Shown: positions 1-9,641, numbered from the stretch's first letter. The stretch is DNA of 64,000 nt from JBJXHC01 sp046160825 (GCA_046160825.1 JBJXHC010000106.1:1-64000), one strand, 5' to 3'. Numbers and translations are program-made. Notes: a model not told the origin generated them from the sequence alone.

Positions 1-912
1 GGTGATTGCAGTAATAAAATCAAACGTGAAGTATCCATAGGTGTGGTGGTCCGACAGGCTTACAGAACGCGCGAAATTTTCCAGATTCATCACCATGTAC
101 ATGTAGGGTTCCGTCAGCATCGCATAATCTTTTGAGAACTTCATCTTTGACGCCGAGTACATAAAGGTGGAGACGACATGACTCAACCTTAGCGATGAGA
201 CCCAAAAGAAGAAGCCGCCCACAATGGCAAAAAAAGGGAATGCCGTTCGAAAGCGAATATAAGGGGTCGCATAGTACAATAGGATAAAACAAATTGTTGC
301 CGCCATGATTATCTGGTATCTCTGGAGAAGTAAAAGGAAGGATGCCAAGGTCACCACTGACATGACCAAAAGTATTGTCTTCCGGGTCCTGTGTCCGACA
401 ACAAAAATACAATACAGAACAACCGAGAAGATTATATATGGAGGTGAATACAGAAAAAGGGTCAGGCCGGAAACATTGAAATCAACTCTTGATATGTTCT
501 TCCCAACAACAAAAAATGGCAACCAGCCCTTCACCAGGTAATTCGCGAGATACGAGACGGCGTACACTGCAACACTCAGAGAAATCAACCAGAATAGTCT
601 TCCCTCGAACACCGACTCCCCCCCCAGTTTCAGACGCATTGCACAGACCGGCAACTGTTTGCCGTCAAGGTTCAGGACATTCGCAATGAACGTTCCGAGG
701 AGGAAAGAACCCAGTCCGATAAGCAACAGGATCCATCCGACAGGGTCCCATTCGTGCTGATATGCGCTGAATTTGAAATCAGCGAGACCGATGGCAAGGC
801 TCCAGATAAACCCGAATAATCTCGCCGGAGAGAGAGGATCTGCATTCCGCCTGAGAACTGAAATGCCGATCCCCGCGCAGATCCCGAAGCAGAGAAGCGA
901 AATGAGAGTCAT
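1..912 (-). CDS. Oligosaccharide repeat-unit polymerase (Wzy-like), 3' end outside window
   Basis: Reading the minus strand from an ATG at 912 gives 304 codons without a stop to the window edge, so the gene is cut at its C-terminus. The product is strongly hydrophobic with many membrane segments (for example LISLLCFGICAGIGI and ILLLIGLGSFLLG). Near the visible end, EPYMYMVMNLENFARSV followed by HTYGYFTFDF resembles the conserved loop of the oligosaccharide repeat-unit polymerase family that joins O-antigen or exopolysaccharide units in the inner membrane. An in-frame GTG at 957 is an alternative start. It follows the Wzz-like gene closely, as expected for a polymerase and its chain-length regulator. 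The family call rests on motif memory and hydropathy. Confidence 0.72.
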   Translation of the reverse strand, partial: MTLISLLCFGICAGIGISVLRRNADPLSPARLFGFIWSLAIGLADFKFSAYQHEWDPVGWILLLIGLGSFLLGTFIANVLNLDGKQLPVCAMRLKLGGESVFEGRLFWLISLSVAVYAVSYLANYLVKGWLPFFVVGKNISRVDFNVSGLTLFLYSPPYIIFSVVLYCIFVVGHRTRKTILLVMSVVTLASFLLLLQRYQIIMAATICFILLYYATPYIRFRTAFPFFAIVGGFFFWVSSLRLSHVVSTFMYSASKMKFSKDYAMLTEPYMYMVMNLENFARSVSLSDHHTYGYFTFDFITAIT

Positions 913-975
913 GAAATGCGGTTCCGCAGGACCGTTAGTGTATCCACGTGTCAACACCGGCCACGAAGTTCAACA

Positions 976-2232
976 TCATGGCTTACCCCACATACGCAGG
1001 CCGAACCAATCGGATCGGAGCGATGACATAACGCTCTCGTAACGATCGGGCTGCATTCGCTTCATGCGCGACAGGCCCTCCCGCGTAAACACCACCAGGC
1101 AGGCAATAAGGCTTGACGCAGTGAATGCAATCAACGCATAGAGAGAGATTTTCGGCTTCGATTTTCTCTCCGCCGGCCCGGCCCGATCCAACACAATGAC
1201 GGAAGGCGTCTGTCTTCGTTCCTCGACTTTTGCCTGTTCATACATCGGCGTGAGAAACTGAAGTATCTTGTACTGGATTTCCACATCGCGGAATCGCCGG
1301 ATATATGTTTGTCCAAGTTGCGGAACTCGATAAAACGGCACAAGAATCTTCATGTCGCTTTCAGCACCCTGGGTACCAGAGTTCATCTGCTTAATCTTCC
1401 GATTCAGTTCATCAATTTCAATCTCGGCTCCAATGGCCAACGGGTGATCGGGCGATTGCGTCCTTCGAAGAACTCCAAGCTCAACTTCTTTCAATGCGAG
1501 CTGGGCCGCAATCTCAGCCCCAGCTTTGATTGACGCTTCGGTTTGTTCGGGCATTGCAATAATACCGTAGCGTTGCTGGAATGCCTTCAGCGAGTCTTCC
1601 GCGGCGGCGAGGTCGGTGAGATTCTTGTTGTATCGTTCCTCGATGAACGTACGGTTCCCACGCGCATTCTGGACCTGAAGCTCGGTATTCGTCTTGTTCA
1701 ACATTTCGACAAAGAAATTGGCCATATCAGCAGCGCGCCGGGGGTCCTTGTCATATACCGATATAGTGAGATTTCCTTCTGATTCCACATTGAAATCAAC
1801 GTTGCTCAGCAATTCTTTTGTCGTCTTCTCAGCGGGATAGGACGTGATGTCATACACTTTTACCAAATCGAATTTTTGAATGACCGCGTTGAGCACAGTC
1901 GCGCTCTTGAGAATTGCGAGATACTTGTCAGTTTCGGAACTTCCGGTGAGTGATGAAAGCGCTCGTGATGGAGAAAAGGATTTCACCAAAGACGAAACAC
2001 CATCCAATGCCCCGAAAAGGTCTGCTTTCTCCGCGGGGAAAACAGAAGCGGTGGACTTGTACCACTTCGGCATCAGCAACATGACAACCGTTGTGACCAC
2101 TGTCGTGAGGAGAACAAAGCGCGAGATGAATTTTCGGTGTTTGCTGACGACGGACAGGAACTCAAGGAAAGACCCTCCCGGGGTCAGCGGCAACGCGTCT
2201 GGAGTTCCTTGCGATGTTGGTTCTGTCGGCAT
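976..2232 (-). CDS. Wzz-like polysaccharide chain-length determinant / co-polymerase
   Basis: A 418-residue protein with one membrane segment near the N-terminus (FVLLTTVVTTVVMLLMP) and one near the C-terminus (ISLYALIAFTASSLIACLVV). The long periplasmic part between them is coiled-coil rich (ERYNKNLTDLAAAEDSLKAF). This is the Wzz/PCP architecture that sets chain length of surface polysaccharide, and the proline-rich stretch before the last helix (RAGPAERKSKPK) fits the family. No tyrosine-kinase domain is fused. ATG 2232 is chosen; an in-frame GTG lies at 2235. It begins a few bases after the Wza-like gene and its stop overlaps the region of the downstream polymerase, indicating one operon. 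Confidence 0.85.
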   Translation of the reverse strand: MPTEPTSQGTPDALPLTPGGSFLEFLSVVSKHRKFISRFVLLTTVVTTVVMLLMPKWYKSTASVFPAEKADLFGALDGVSSLVKSFSPSRALSSLTGSSETDKYLAILKSATVLNAVIQKFDLVKVYDITSYPAEKTTKELLSNVDFNVESEGNLTISVYDKDPRRAADMANFFVEMLNKTNTELQVQNARGNRTFIEERYNKNLTDLAAAEDSLKAFQQRYGIIAMPEQTEASIKAGAEIAAQLALKEVELGVLRRTQSPDHPLAIGAEIEIDELNRKIKQMNSGTQGAESDMKILVPFYRVPQLGQTYIRRFRDVEIQYKILQFLTPMYEQAKVEERRQTPSVIVLDRAGPAERKSKPKISLYALIAFTASSLIACLVVFTREGLSRMKRMQPDRYESVMSSLRSDWFGLRMWGKP

Positions 2233-2238
2233 CACCCC

Positions 2239-3942
2239 TCAGTTGCTAAGATTGTGAATCAGTAAGGCGACAGTTGCAACGACGCCAATAATGCTTGCTA
2301 CCTGAGCATACGTTGTGATATAGTACGAAAACGGATAGTGTATCTCGCGCGGCACCCAGATGAAATCACCGTCTTCCACAGTTGTCTCGTCCGGATCCAG
2401 CCAGACTCGTGTGCTGGCTTTGATGATCTTCACATCGCCCGAACGGGCCTCCTGTGTGTATCCACCTGCTCTTTCAATATAGTGGCTGGCATCCTCTCCG
2501 ACGACAAATGGAACGTGACCCGGCGATAACACCTGACCGAAAACATAAATTGTCATGGTGCGCGCGGGAATACGTATTTCATCGTATGGCTGAAGAATAA
2601 CATCTTGAGAAGCGTCGCCTTCCTTGAACAGCTTTGTGAAGTCCACGGAGACAAGTTCGCCCTTCAGTCGAACCGCCGTTTCCGTCACATAATATCCGCT
2701 ATCTTGATTACTCAAGCTGGCTCGCATCGTTCGTAATTGTTCTTCTTCAAGTCGATCAGGATTGTTAAACCCCGGTGTTTTCCGCAATACTGTAGCACCA
2801 GCCAGGAATGCCGTTTCAGTAAATCCTCCCGCAGACGTAATGACCTCAGTCAGGCGAGTTGTTCCTCGGGTAATGGGGTATCGACCTTCAAAGCGAACTT
2901 CTCCTTCCACCGCGACGATATAGTTCTGGCGTAGCTCCGCATCGGCATGCACAATAAGCCGGTCACCCGGCCTCAACTCAATGTCACCAGCTCCGTCTCT
3001 TGCAGCATCCGATAAATTGATCCGGATTGAATCCATCGAATTGCCGTCGGGAGTCAGGCGAGTGAGCAGCGTAGCGCCGTTGCTCGCTTGAGGCGTTGCA
3101 CCGAGACTCCACTGGAGAATATCCGAGAGACGATCTCCCTGCACAAACTCGAACGTCCCTTCTCGCACGACAGCTCCATAGACACCAACGGATCTTGAAA
3201 GTGGAGAAAGTTCTGGAATGAACACTTGATCACCTTCATGCAGGTATGGATTGAACCGGCCTTCCCCTGTTGCGTAATATTTTATGAGATCAATTTTATG
3301 TACGGTTCCATCTCGTCGTTGAAGCACAATGTGCCGATGGGAGGCGCTTTGTCGTGCCCAGTCTACCTTGGCTGCAAAGTCTCGATCATTGAGTTGAGAT
3401 TCAGTCGGCTGGTTCCCCTTTGTCACGAGTTGGTCGACCCGCTCGACAGAGGACATCTCGTAGGTTCCTTCGTTGATCACGCTTCCGACAATCTGAACAA
3501 CAACCCGGCGAGGAGAAAGCAATGTAACGGTCATGTCGCCTTGAGTATAAAATCGTCTCATGCGTTCAACAATTTTTTCCTTGGCCGCCTGAAGAACCAA
3601 CCCGCGCACATCAATCAGTCCAACGTTCGGAATCAACATCATACCTTCAGGAGTCACGGTTACCGTGTGCTCTTTCGGCGCGCTGGACCAAACATTGATT
3701 GCAAGGACATCGCCGGGACCAACACTATACTCCGCCGGATTCACCGGTGCGTCCATGGCAACTGGTTTTCCGGTGAACGGTGAACTCTCTGACTTTGCGC
3801 CGGAGCGTAACTGGGTCAGGTCCGGAATGGACATACCTTGAGGAATGGATTGAGCTTCCGCCACAACGGGAAACCCCACGATAGATAAAAGAAGAATAAG
3901 TCCGAAAATCAATCGAATTCGCTTCACGGATTTAGGCCTCAT
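2239..3942 (-). CDS. Wza-like polysaccharide export protein (SLBB domains)
   Basis: A 567-residue exported protein. The signal peptide is at residues 1-30 (LIFGLILLLSIVGFPVVAEA). The Poly_export domain starts near PAEYSVGPGDVLAINVW, and several SLBB-type repeats follow (GSVINEGTYEM, GAVVREGTFEF, GEVRFEGRYPITRG, GQVLSPGHVPFVVGED). A hydrophobic C-terminal helix (VASIIGVVATVALLI) is present. It should form the outer-membrane and periplasmic conduit for capsule or exopolysaccharide, next to the Wzz-like and Wzy-like proteins downstream. It overlaps the end of rfbB by 11 bases, so the two genes are probably co-transcribed. It is larger than E. coli Wza (about 380 residues), mainly because of extra SLBB repeats. 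Confidence 0.88.
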   Translation of the reverse strand: MRPKSVKRIRLIFGLILLLSIVGFPVVAEAQSIPQGMSIPDLTQLRSGAKSESSPFTGKPVAMDAPVNPAEYSVGPGDVLAINVWSSAPKEHTVTVTPEGMMLIPNVGLIDVRGLVLQAAKEKIVERMRRFYTQGDMTVTLLSPRRVVVQIVGSVINEGTYEMSSVERVDQLVTKGNQPTESQLNDRDFAAKVDWARQSASHRHIVLQRRDGTVHKIDLIKYYATGEGRFNPYLHEGDQVFIPELSPLSRSVGVYGAVVREGTFEFVQGDRLSDILQWSLGATPQASNGATLLTRLTPDGNSMDSIRINLSDAARDGAGDIELRPGDRLIVHADAELRQNYIVAVEGEVRFEGRYPITRGTTRLTEVITSAGGFTETAFLAGATVLRKTPGFNNPDRLEEEQLRTMRASLSNQDSGYYVTETAVRLKGELVSVDFTKLFKEGDASQDVILQPYDEIRIPARTMTIYVFGQVLSPGHVPFVVGEDASHYIERAGGYTQEARSGDVKIIKASTRVWLDPDETTVEDGDFIWVPREIHYPFSYYITTYAQVASIIGVVATVALLIHNLSN

Positions 3943-4945
3943 GATACTGCTTTTGATAGTATTCCTTGTATTCTCCGGACATCACATGGTCGCACCATGT
4001 ACGGTGCGAGAGATACCAGTCAATCGTTGTGGCAAGTCCGGTTTCAAAGGAAGCGACCGGAGCCCAATCCAGTTCGGTCATCATCTTTGTTGCCTCAATG
4101 GCATATCGTCGGTCGTGGCCAAGCCTGTCCTTGACAAAAGTAATCAGTGATTCAGGCTTCTTCAATTGTTTTAATAACAACCGGACGATATCGATGTTCT
4201 TCCATTCATTGTTGCCACCGATGTTGTACACTTCTCCGACACGGCCATTGTCAAGCACTCGTTCAATTGCACGACAATGGTCTTCAACATAGAGCCAGTC
4301 TCGTACGTTCAAACCATCACCGTACACCGGCAGCGGCTTGTCGTTCAGGGCATTCATGATCATCAGTGGAATGAGTTTTTCAGGGAACTGGTACGGACCA
4401 TAGTTGTTGGAGCAACGTGTCACAAGAACGGGAAGTCCGAATGTATGGTGATACGCGAGTGTGAGCATGTCCGAGCTTGCTTTGCTCGCTGCGTAGGGAC
4501 TGTTCGGGTGAAGCGGAGTCGCTTCCGTGAATTTTCCGGTGAGTCCAAGTGAACCGTACACTTCATCAGTAGAAACGTGCAGAAACCGCTCGACCTCGCG
4601 CCCTTTTGCCACATCGAGCAGGATTTGCGTTCCCAGAACATTTGTTTCAACGAATACCGTCGCTCCCAGAATACTGCGATCAACATGTGACTCGGCTGCA
4701 AAATGCACAACCGTATCCACGCTGAATCTCTTCCACACTCCATCCACTTCAACACGTTGGCAAATATCACCTCGGACAAAATGATAGTTGGGGTGCGAGG
4801 ACACGTCTTCAAGACTCTCAAGATTACCCGCGTATGTGAGCTTGTCGAAATTCACAATGTGCAAGTCCGGGCGGGTGTCAAGCATATAGCGGATAAAGTT
4901 GGATCCGATGAAACCCGCGCCGCCCGTGACAAGAAGAGTTTTCAT
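3932..4945 (-). CDS. rfbB: dTDP-glucose 4,6-dehydratase
   Basis: A 337-residue short-chain dehydrogenase/reductase-family enzyme that converts dTDP-glucose to dTDP-4-keto-6-deoxyglucose, the entry step to rhamnose and related sugars. It shows the NAD-binding TGGAGFIGSNF loop at residues 7-17, the STDEVYG active-site segment carrying the Asp-Glu pair, and the YAASK tyrosine-lysine motif. RCSNNYGPYQFPEKLIP is typical of this family. Length is normal. AGGA about 7 bases ahead of the ATG supports the start. It lies upstream of the export genes and downstream of a methyltransferase and an epimerase-like cupin, so it probably supplies the precursor for this polysaccharide. Confidence 0.95.
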   Translation of the reverse strand: MKTLLVTGGAGFIGSNFIRYMLDTRPDLHIVNFDKLTYAGNLESLEDVSSHPNYHFVRGDICQRVEVDGVWKRFSVDTVVHFAAESHVDRSILGATVFVETNVLGTQILLDVAKGREVERFLHVSTDEVYGSLGLTGKFTEATPLHPNSPYAASKASSDMLTLAYHHTFGLPVLVTRCSNNYGPYQFPEKLIPLMIMNALNDKPLPVYGDGLNVRDWLYVEDHCRAIERVLDNGRVGEVYNIGGNNEWKNIDIVRLLLKQLKKPESLITFVKDRLGHDRRYAIEATKMMTELDWAPVASFETGLATTIDWYLSHRTWCDHVMSGEYKEYYQKQYHEA

Positions 4946-4993
4946 CGTTGTCCTGAATCTTCACTACGTTGTTGTCCGGAAGCATGATGGCGA

Positions 4994-5740
4994 CTACTTT
5001 GTAACATAGTATATTCTGCTCTTAAGCTTTTCACTCTCTTGAGAATCATGTGCCGTGAGAAGCAGGTCGGCTTGTCTATCGGAAATGTGTGAGCATATCG
5101 TCTTCTCGGGAATAAAATTCATCCGCATTGGCCACAAATGAAGCGTTCGATACAGATACATCTCATTGAGACCCAGAGTTCTGAGGATGTTGTATAACCT
5201 TCGACGTAGCTGAATTCTGTTGGCAAGGGGCAGCGCGCTCGGCAACTGGAATATGAGCAAGCCATCCTTTTTCAGTATTCTAATGAACTCATTCACATAG
5301 CCCAAAATGATTTTCCGTGAGGGCAAATGCTGGAGGACAAGATTCGTATAAATCAAATCGAAGGATTCATCCTTAAAGATCTCGAGGTCTCCCTGGGTGT
5401 TGAGGAGGAACTCACACCGCGGAGAATCTTTATTGAATTCCTTCGCCTTTTCTATCATTGGCTGAGAAATGTCGACACCACAGCAATGTTGAAAATGAAT
5501 GCTCAATGCTCTTGTCAATCTCCCTACGCCACAGCCGAAATCAAGTGCGGACTTTTTTTGGAGTGGACGACCAAGTCTTGTAGCAACTTCCATCATGGCG
5601 GTAATCTCACGTGTTCCAGTTGCAAAGAACTCAGACGTGTTCCATGTTCCATTCTTACGTGTACTATCCGAGAGGATTGCCCACAAGGGATCAACCATCC
5701 CTAGGTCATCCCAATCCTGCCGATGTTTTTCAAGAGTCAC
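4994..5740 (-). CDS. Class I SAM-dependent methyltransferase
   Basis: A 248-residue protein with the SAM-binding motif I ALDFGCGVGRLTRAL near residue 65, the acidic motif GVDISQPMIEKA after it, and the post-motif segment FDLIYTNLVLQHLPS. This is a methyltransf_11/25-type Rossmann fold. GTG at 5740 is the start, supported by GAGGG six bases upstream. The sequence does not show the substrate. Its position between the epimerase-like cupin and rfbB suggests it methylates a sugar or lipid intermediate of the surface polysaccharide; that is inference from neighbourhood. Confidence 0.8.
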   Translation of the reverse strand: MTLEKHRQDWDDLGMVDPLWAILSDSTRKNGTWNTSEFFATGTREITAMMEVATRLGRPLQKKSALDFGCGVGRLTRALSIHFQHCCGVDISQPMIEKAKEFNKDSPRCEFLLNTQGDLEIFKDESFDLIYTNLVLQHLPSRKIILGYVNEFIRILKKDGLLIFQLPSALPLANRIQLRRRLYNILRTLGLNEMYLYRTLHLWPMRMNFIPEKTICSHISDRQADLLLTAHDSQESEKLKSRIYYVTK

Positions 5741-5785
5741 CTTGGCCCTCGCTTGAGAACAATCATCAACATCGAAAACTCTTCA

Positions 5786-6259
5786 TTAAGTAATTTTGAA
5801 AATGCTATCAGGTTGCGACTCATGCCGGATCTCGTCAACCGGCTCCTTTTTATTCTTGCCCGCGAATAAACGATTCGGACAGTTCACCACCATTCCCGGT
5901 TCATCTCCAATATTTTTATATGCATGGACAACACCCGGTGGAATAATAACGGAGCACGGAGCACCCTCACCGGCGGTGAACACACTCATTGTCATGTATG
6001 TTGGCGAATTCTTACGGTTGTCCCAGAGATAAACATTGAAATTTGACGGACCGAGAAATGCAAAATTGTCGGCCTGGTCAACGTGCTCATGCGGCCCCCG
6101 TGCAACTCCCGACTGCGTGGTGGATATATAACCCATCACGGGAAAATGCTCCTCGGCCAGTTCGTCCTCTCGAAATATTTCGACAAGCCAACCACGGTCG
6201 TCAATGTATTTCTTTAGTGGCTTGACGATGACCCCTTCTATGTTACCCTTCTTGAACAT
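5786..6259 (-). CDS. dTDP-sugar 3,5-epimerase-like cupin (RmlC family)
   Basis: About 157 residues from ATG 6259; in-frame ATGs at 6271 and 6364 are alternatives, and none has a clear ribosome site. The cupin fold is indicated by DDRGWLVEIFR, the histidine-rich SGVARGPHEHVDQADNF, and IPPGVVHAYKNIG. These match the RmlC-like dTDP-4-dehydrorhamnose 3,5-epimerase family, in the branch that has RGPHEH instead of the classical RGLHYQ. It probably epimerises or isomerises the dTDP-4-keto-6-deoxy sugar made by the neighbouring rfbB product. Exact reaction and product sugar cannot be told from sequence. Confidence 0.8.
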   Translation of the reverse strand: MFKKGNIEGVIVKPLKKYIDDRGWLVEIFREDELAEEHFPVMGYISTTQSGVARGPHEHVDQADNFAFLGPSNFNVYLWDNRKNSPTYMTMSVFTAGEGAPCSVIIPPGVVHAYKNIGDEPGMVVNCPNRLFAGKNKKEPVDEIRHESQPDSIFKIT

Positions 6260-6467
6260 CTTTCCAATCATCAAAGATTCGACAACAGCAACGGAAGCAC
6301 CATGCAGACCTTCCAACTTATAAGCTAGCTCAATATGACGCGGGGGAGATTGTGGAAACATCACTGGAAACGCTGTAGCGAAGAGGCGAGGGGTTGATCC
6401 TTTCTTGAAGTATCAGTGAAAAACCATCAAAAAGATAACGATTCCATGCCCGAAAGTCAACGCGACT

Positions 6468-8126
6468 CTACATTCTCTCGGGTGCAGAAATCCCCAAAAC
6501 CGTGAACCCGTTCCGCAGAATGGCCTTTGTAGCACGGCAGAGAGCGAGGCGCGCAACCGTGAGTTCCTTCTCCTCAGTAACCACCCGACACTCATGATAG
6601 AATTTGTGGAAGGCACCGGCGACAACATGTAAATATTCGGCCAGATGGTGTGGTTCGAGTGTCACAGCACATGATTCAATTGTATCGGGGAATTGGAGCA
6701 ATGTCCGGATGAGGTCCAATTCCGAGGATGTGACCAGGAGACTAAAATGCACGTCGCCTTGTGCGGCGTGTCCTTGTTCTTCCGCGTATCGAATGAGGCT
6801 CGCGATGCGCGCATGAGCATACTGGAGATAATACACAGGGTTTTCGTCCGAGGCTTGTTTGGCAAGCCCAAGATCAAAGTTAAGGTGACTGTTCGCGCTT
6901 CTCATTAGGAAGAAGTACCGTACCACATCGGCACCTTTTTCCTCAATCAACTTATCAACACCGACCAGTTCAATCAACTCATCCAGTGTAACGAAGTTTG
7001 CTTTACGCGTGGACATCTTCACCGCTTCACCATTTTGGACAATCGTTACAAATTGATGAATCAGCACTTTCACCTTGTCGATATCATACCCCAAAGCCTT
7101 CAGCGCGGCAAGCACGTCCGGATAAGTGGCAATATGATCTGACCCGAAAACATCAATCATCATGTCGTATCCGCGACGGAACTTCTCAACATGATATGCG
7201 ATATCCGGGAGGCGGTACGTCGGCTCGCCGGAGTTTTTCACAATTACCTTATCTTTCTCCCGGCCTAGCTCTGTCATCTTCAGCCAGAGTGCGCCTTCCT
7301 GTTCATACACCAATCCGCGTGTACGAAGTTCTGTAATGAGTTCCTCGATCTTGCCATCAACATACAGCGAGTTCTCATTGAAGAATGACTGGAATTCGAT
7401 CCCAAGGAGTTTCAAAGACTTCTTGATGTCTGCAAAGATCTCGCTCTCTGCCGCTTCCTTGAATTTCCCTTCTGCCGGTTCGTTGCGTAAAGTGTCGCCA
7501 TGGAGTTCCATAAGATGGCGCGCAGTTTCACGGATATACTCACCCTGGTAGTAATCCTCGGGAAAGGTCACCGGATCACCAAGCAATCCAAGATAGCGCA
7601 AACGGACAGAGTCGCCAAGCACGCGCATTTGCCGTCCGGCGTTGTTGTAGTAGTACTCCCGCTCGACGTTGTAGCCGCACCATTCAAGCAGATTGGCTGC
7701 AGTGTCGCCCAGAACAGCTCCGCGGCCATGTCCGACTGTGAGGGGCCCCGTGGGATTTGCACTCACAAACTCCACAAGCGTCCTTTGCCCGCGACCGATG
7801 TTTGATCGGCCATACGCATGTTCGTTTTGGAGGAGGGACTTGAGTTGCGCAAAGAAGAATTGCTCGGTAAAGGTAAAATTGATGAATCCGCCACCCGCGA
7901 CTTCCACCTTTTTTACGAGCGCGGTATCAATACCGAGGGCATCTGTGATCTCCGTTGCCAGTTGACGCGGATTCTTGCGAATCTGTTTTGCAAGGACCAT
8001 GGCAACATTCGTGGTGAGATCGCCATGTTCGGCCTGTCGCGGTTTTTCAAACGCTATTGTGGTATTGGAAGGTAAACCAAGTTTGACAAGGGCTGCACTG
8101 ACCTTGTCGGCAAGATACCGCTTCAT
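6468..8126 (-). CDS. argS: Arginyl-tRNA synthetase
   Basis: A 552-residue class I synthetase that charges tRNA-Arg. The N-terminal Add1 domain is followed by the HIGH-equivalent SANPTGPLTVGHGRGAV near residue 113. The KMSKS-equivalent loop reads VKMSTRKANFVTLDEL, and the anticodon-binding helical domain ends in APERM, the usual ArgRS C-terminus. Length is normal. Its ATG overlaps the stop of rsfS by four bases (ATGA), implying translational coupling in the order rsfS-argS. Confidence 0.97.
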   Translation of the reverse strand: MKRYLADKVSAALVKLGLPSNTTIAFEKPRQAEHGDLTTNVAMVLAKQIRKNPRQLATEITDALGIDTALVKKVEVAGGGFINFTFTEQFFFAQLKSLLQNEHAYGRSNIGRGQRTLVEFVSANPTGPLTVGHGRGAVLGDTAANLLEWCGYNVEREYYYNNAGRQMRVLGDSVRLRYLGLLGDPVTFPEDYYQGEYIRETARHLMELHGDTLRNEPAEGKFKEAAESEIFADIKKSLKLLGIEFQSFFNENSLYVDGKIEELITELRTRGLVYEQEGALWLKMTELGREKDKVIVKNSGEPTYRLPDIAYHVEKFRRGYDMMIDVFGSDHIATYPDVLAALKALGYDIDKVKVLIHQFVTIVQNGEAVKMSTRKANFVTLDELIELVGVDKLIEEKGADVVRYFFLMRSANSHLNFDLGLAKQASDENPVYYLQYAHARIASLIRYAEEQGHAAQGDVHFSLLVTSSELDLIRTLLQFPDTIESCAVTLEPHHLAEYLHVVAGAFHKFYHECRVVTEEKELTVARLALCRATKAILRNGFTVLGISAPERM

Positions 8127-8536
8127 GAAGCAAGTTTCCTCTTTCTTGGCTTCGCAGGTGTACGGCGCGCACGGGAAGGTTTGGCGCGGACTTTTTTCTC
8201 TTCTACGCGCATAATCTTTGCATCGCCCCAGAGCTTTTCAAGATTATAAAATCCCCGGGTGTTCTTGTGAAACACATGCAGCACAACGTCCACATAGTCC
8301 AGCAGCGCCCAGTTCGGACTTCCCGATTCACGGTGCCATGCCCTGACATCCTCCTCCAGCAACCCCTCCTGCACAGCACCAACGACGGCTTTGATTTGCA
8401 CATCCGAATCAGCAGAACAGACGACAAAAAAATCCGTGACACTGTTGAGCTTGCGCAAGTCCATGACGAGAATGTCACCCGCCTTTTTGGTCAGCGCAAG
8501 TGAGGCGATCTTTTTTGCAAGACTGATCGATCTCAA
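8123..8536 (-). CDS. rsfS: Ribosome silencing factor RsfS
   Basis: A 137-residue RsfS/Iojap-family protein that binds ribosomal protein uL14 on the 50S subunit and blocks subunit joining when nutrients are scarce. Recognisable motifs are KKAGDILVMDLRKLNSVTDF near residue 17, WHRESGSPNWALLDYVDVVL, and YNLEKLWGDAK. The tail (after about residue 112) is rich in Lys, Arg and Pro and is longer than usual. The start is TTG at 8536, supported by GGGGAG seven bases upstream. It lies directly downstream of a LytR_C protein, a frequent arrangement in bacteria. Confidence 0.95.
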   Translation of the reverse strand: MRSISLAKKIASLALTKKAGDILVMDLRKLNSVTDFFVVCSADSDVQIKAVVGAVQEGLLEEDVRAWHRESGSPNWALLDYVDVVLHVFHKNTRGFYNLEKLWGDAKIMRVEEKKVRAKPSRARRTPAKPRKRKLAS

Positions 8537-8548
8537 ATTGAATCTCCC

Positions 8549-9034
8549 CTACCGTGATGCTTTCAGTGAATTATAGTCTTTACCGATAACAACAGATACG
8601 TCCACATAATAGTCCTGATTAATCTGTTGCACAATGTTGCGTTCGCTTACTCCCAGGGCATAGGCAACCTTGCGTGCAGTTTCAAGATCACCCGTTCGAT
8701 CAATCACCAACGACTCATCAACGTCGAATGACTTGTAGTTCCTCATCTCAACAACATCATACCCTCGCGCACGAAGGTACCCAGTGACGCTGGAGGCTGC
8801 GCGTGAAATCCCGCAGCCGTTTAACACATCAAGCTGGATCACATCGCCGGAGACGACTGCGCGCGTTGCCTCCACCGGCTTATTGAACACATGACGCTGC
8901 AGAAGCGAGTAGCCGAGAACTGCAACAACAAGGAAGAGGACGATGACCGCAACATTAAGCGCTATGCTGCGGGGATCCTTCTTCGACGGCGCGGTGTGTG
9001 TGTGAGGATGGTGAAGTGGTGGACGAGACTTCAT
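8549..9034 (-). CDS. LytR_C domain membrane-anchored protein
   Basis: A 161-residue protein from ATG 9034, with AGG upstream; a longer in-frame reading to 9256 looks non-coding. It has a His/Pro-rich cytoplasmic N-terminus, one membrane helix (IALNVAVIVLFLVVAVLGYSLL), then a LytR C-terminal domain (IQLDVLNGCGISRAAS, LRARGYDVVEMRNYKSF, DRTGDLETARKVAYALG). The LytR/CpsA/Psr catalytic domain is absent. Its periplasmic role is unknown, though the domain occurs in envelope proteins. The gene pair LytR_C-rsfS is conserved in related bacteria as far as I recall. Confidence 0.82.
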   Translation of the reverse strand: MKSRPPLHHPHTHTAPSKKDPRSIALNVAVIVLFLVVAVLGYSLLQRHVFNKPVEATRAVVSGDVIQLDVLNGCGISRAASSVTGYLRARGYDVVEMRNYKSFDVDESLVIDRTGDLETARKVAYALGVSERNIVQQINQDYYVDVSVVIGKDYNSLKASR

Positions 9035-9140
9035 GAACCTGTAGAAAACGAGAGAACCGGATCGTGTCGTACATATCCACAGACAAGCACCCGGTTCTGT
9101 ATCAACATTCCGATGATCGGACAGACTGAAAATGTTTTGA

Positions 9141-9617
9141 TCAGAATCCGTCCTCCCGATACCAGGGACTATAGAAAGGGGAATAATATCTGTTGGCAGA
9201 CGGAATATTTCTGTACTGCAACTGCACCGTGAAGTTCTCCCACGGTTTGTAATCAACCTGTGCCCTGCTGAGATAGATATTGCTCAGGTCGCTCTTGCCA
9301 TGCTGCGCGAATGAGTTATATGGAGAGTAGCTTAAACTGACATCGGCACGGGCGTTAAGATTGTCCGCCACCTCATACATCATACTGTTGGTATATGTTC
9401 CAAGGGATAGGCCCTGACTTCCAATCGTCTGATACGAAAAACTCAACGAGTGTCTCATGTGGAATTTTTCAGGATTGAACCACCCAAACAGAGACGAAGA
9501 GCTCTGCATCAGGTTGTCCGAAATCTTCGACTCACCGTTTGGCTGTGACTTGAACTGTGCGTTCGCTGCACTCGTCAAGACGATCAGCCCTATTGCAAAC
9601 ACCATCATTTTCGTCAT
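9141..9617 (-). CDS. Exported protein of unknown function (predicted outer-membrane beta protein)
   Basis: A 158-residue protein starting at ATG 9617, which has a strong AGGAGG six bases upstream. A signal peptide (MMVFAIGLIVLTSAANA) is followed by alternating polar and aromatic segments such as HMRHSLSFSYQTIGSQ, ARADVSLSYSPYNSF and NFTVQLQYRNIPS, which resemble outer-membrane beta strands. The C-terminus is rich in Tyr and Pro (YYSPFYSPWYREDGF). I do not recognise a named family. A promoter-like sequence directly upstream suggests it is transcribed on its own. It may be a small outer-membrane component, but nothing shows its role. Confidence 0.72.
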   Translation of the reverse strand: MTKMMVFAIGLIVLTSAANAQFKSQPNGESKISDNLMQSSSSLFGWFNPEKFHMRHSLSFSYQTIGSQGLSLGTYTNSMMYEVADNLNARADVSLSYSPYNSFAQHGKSDLSNIYLSRAQVDYKPWENFTVQLQYRNIPSANRYYSPFYSPWYREDGF

Positions 9618-9641
9618 GAATTCCTCCTGCATACCGTGTGA

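Noticed and set aside
20..412. 130-residue minus-strand open frame.
   Set aside because: It lies in a different frame from the continuous membrane-protein reading of 1-912, which has clear polymerase features.
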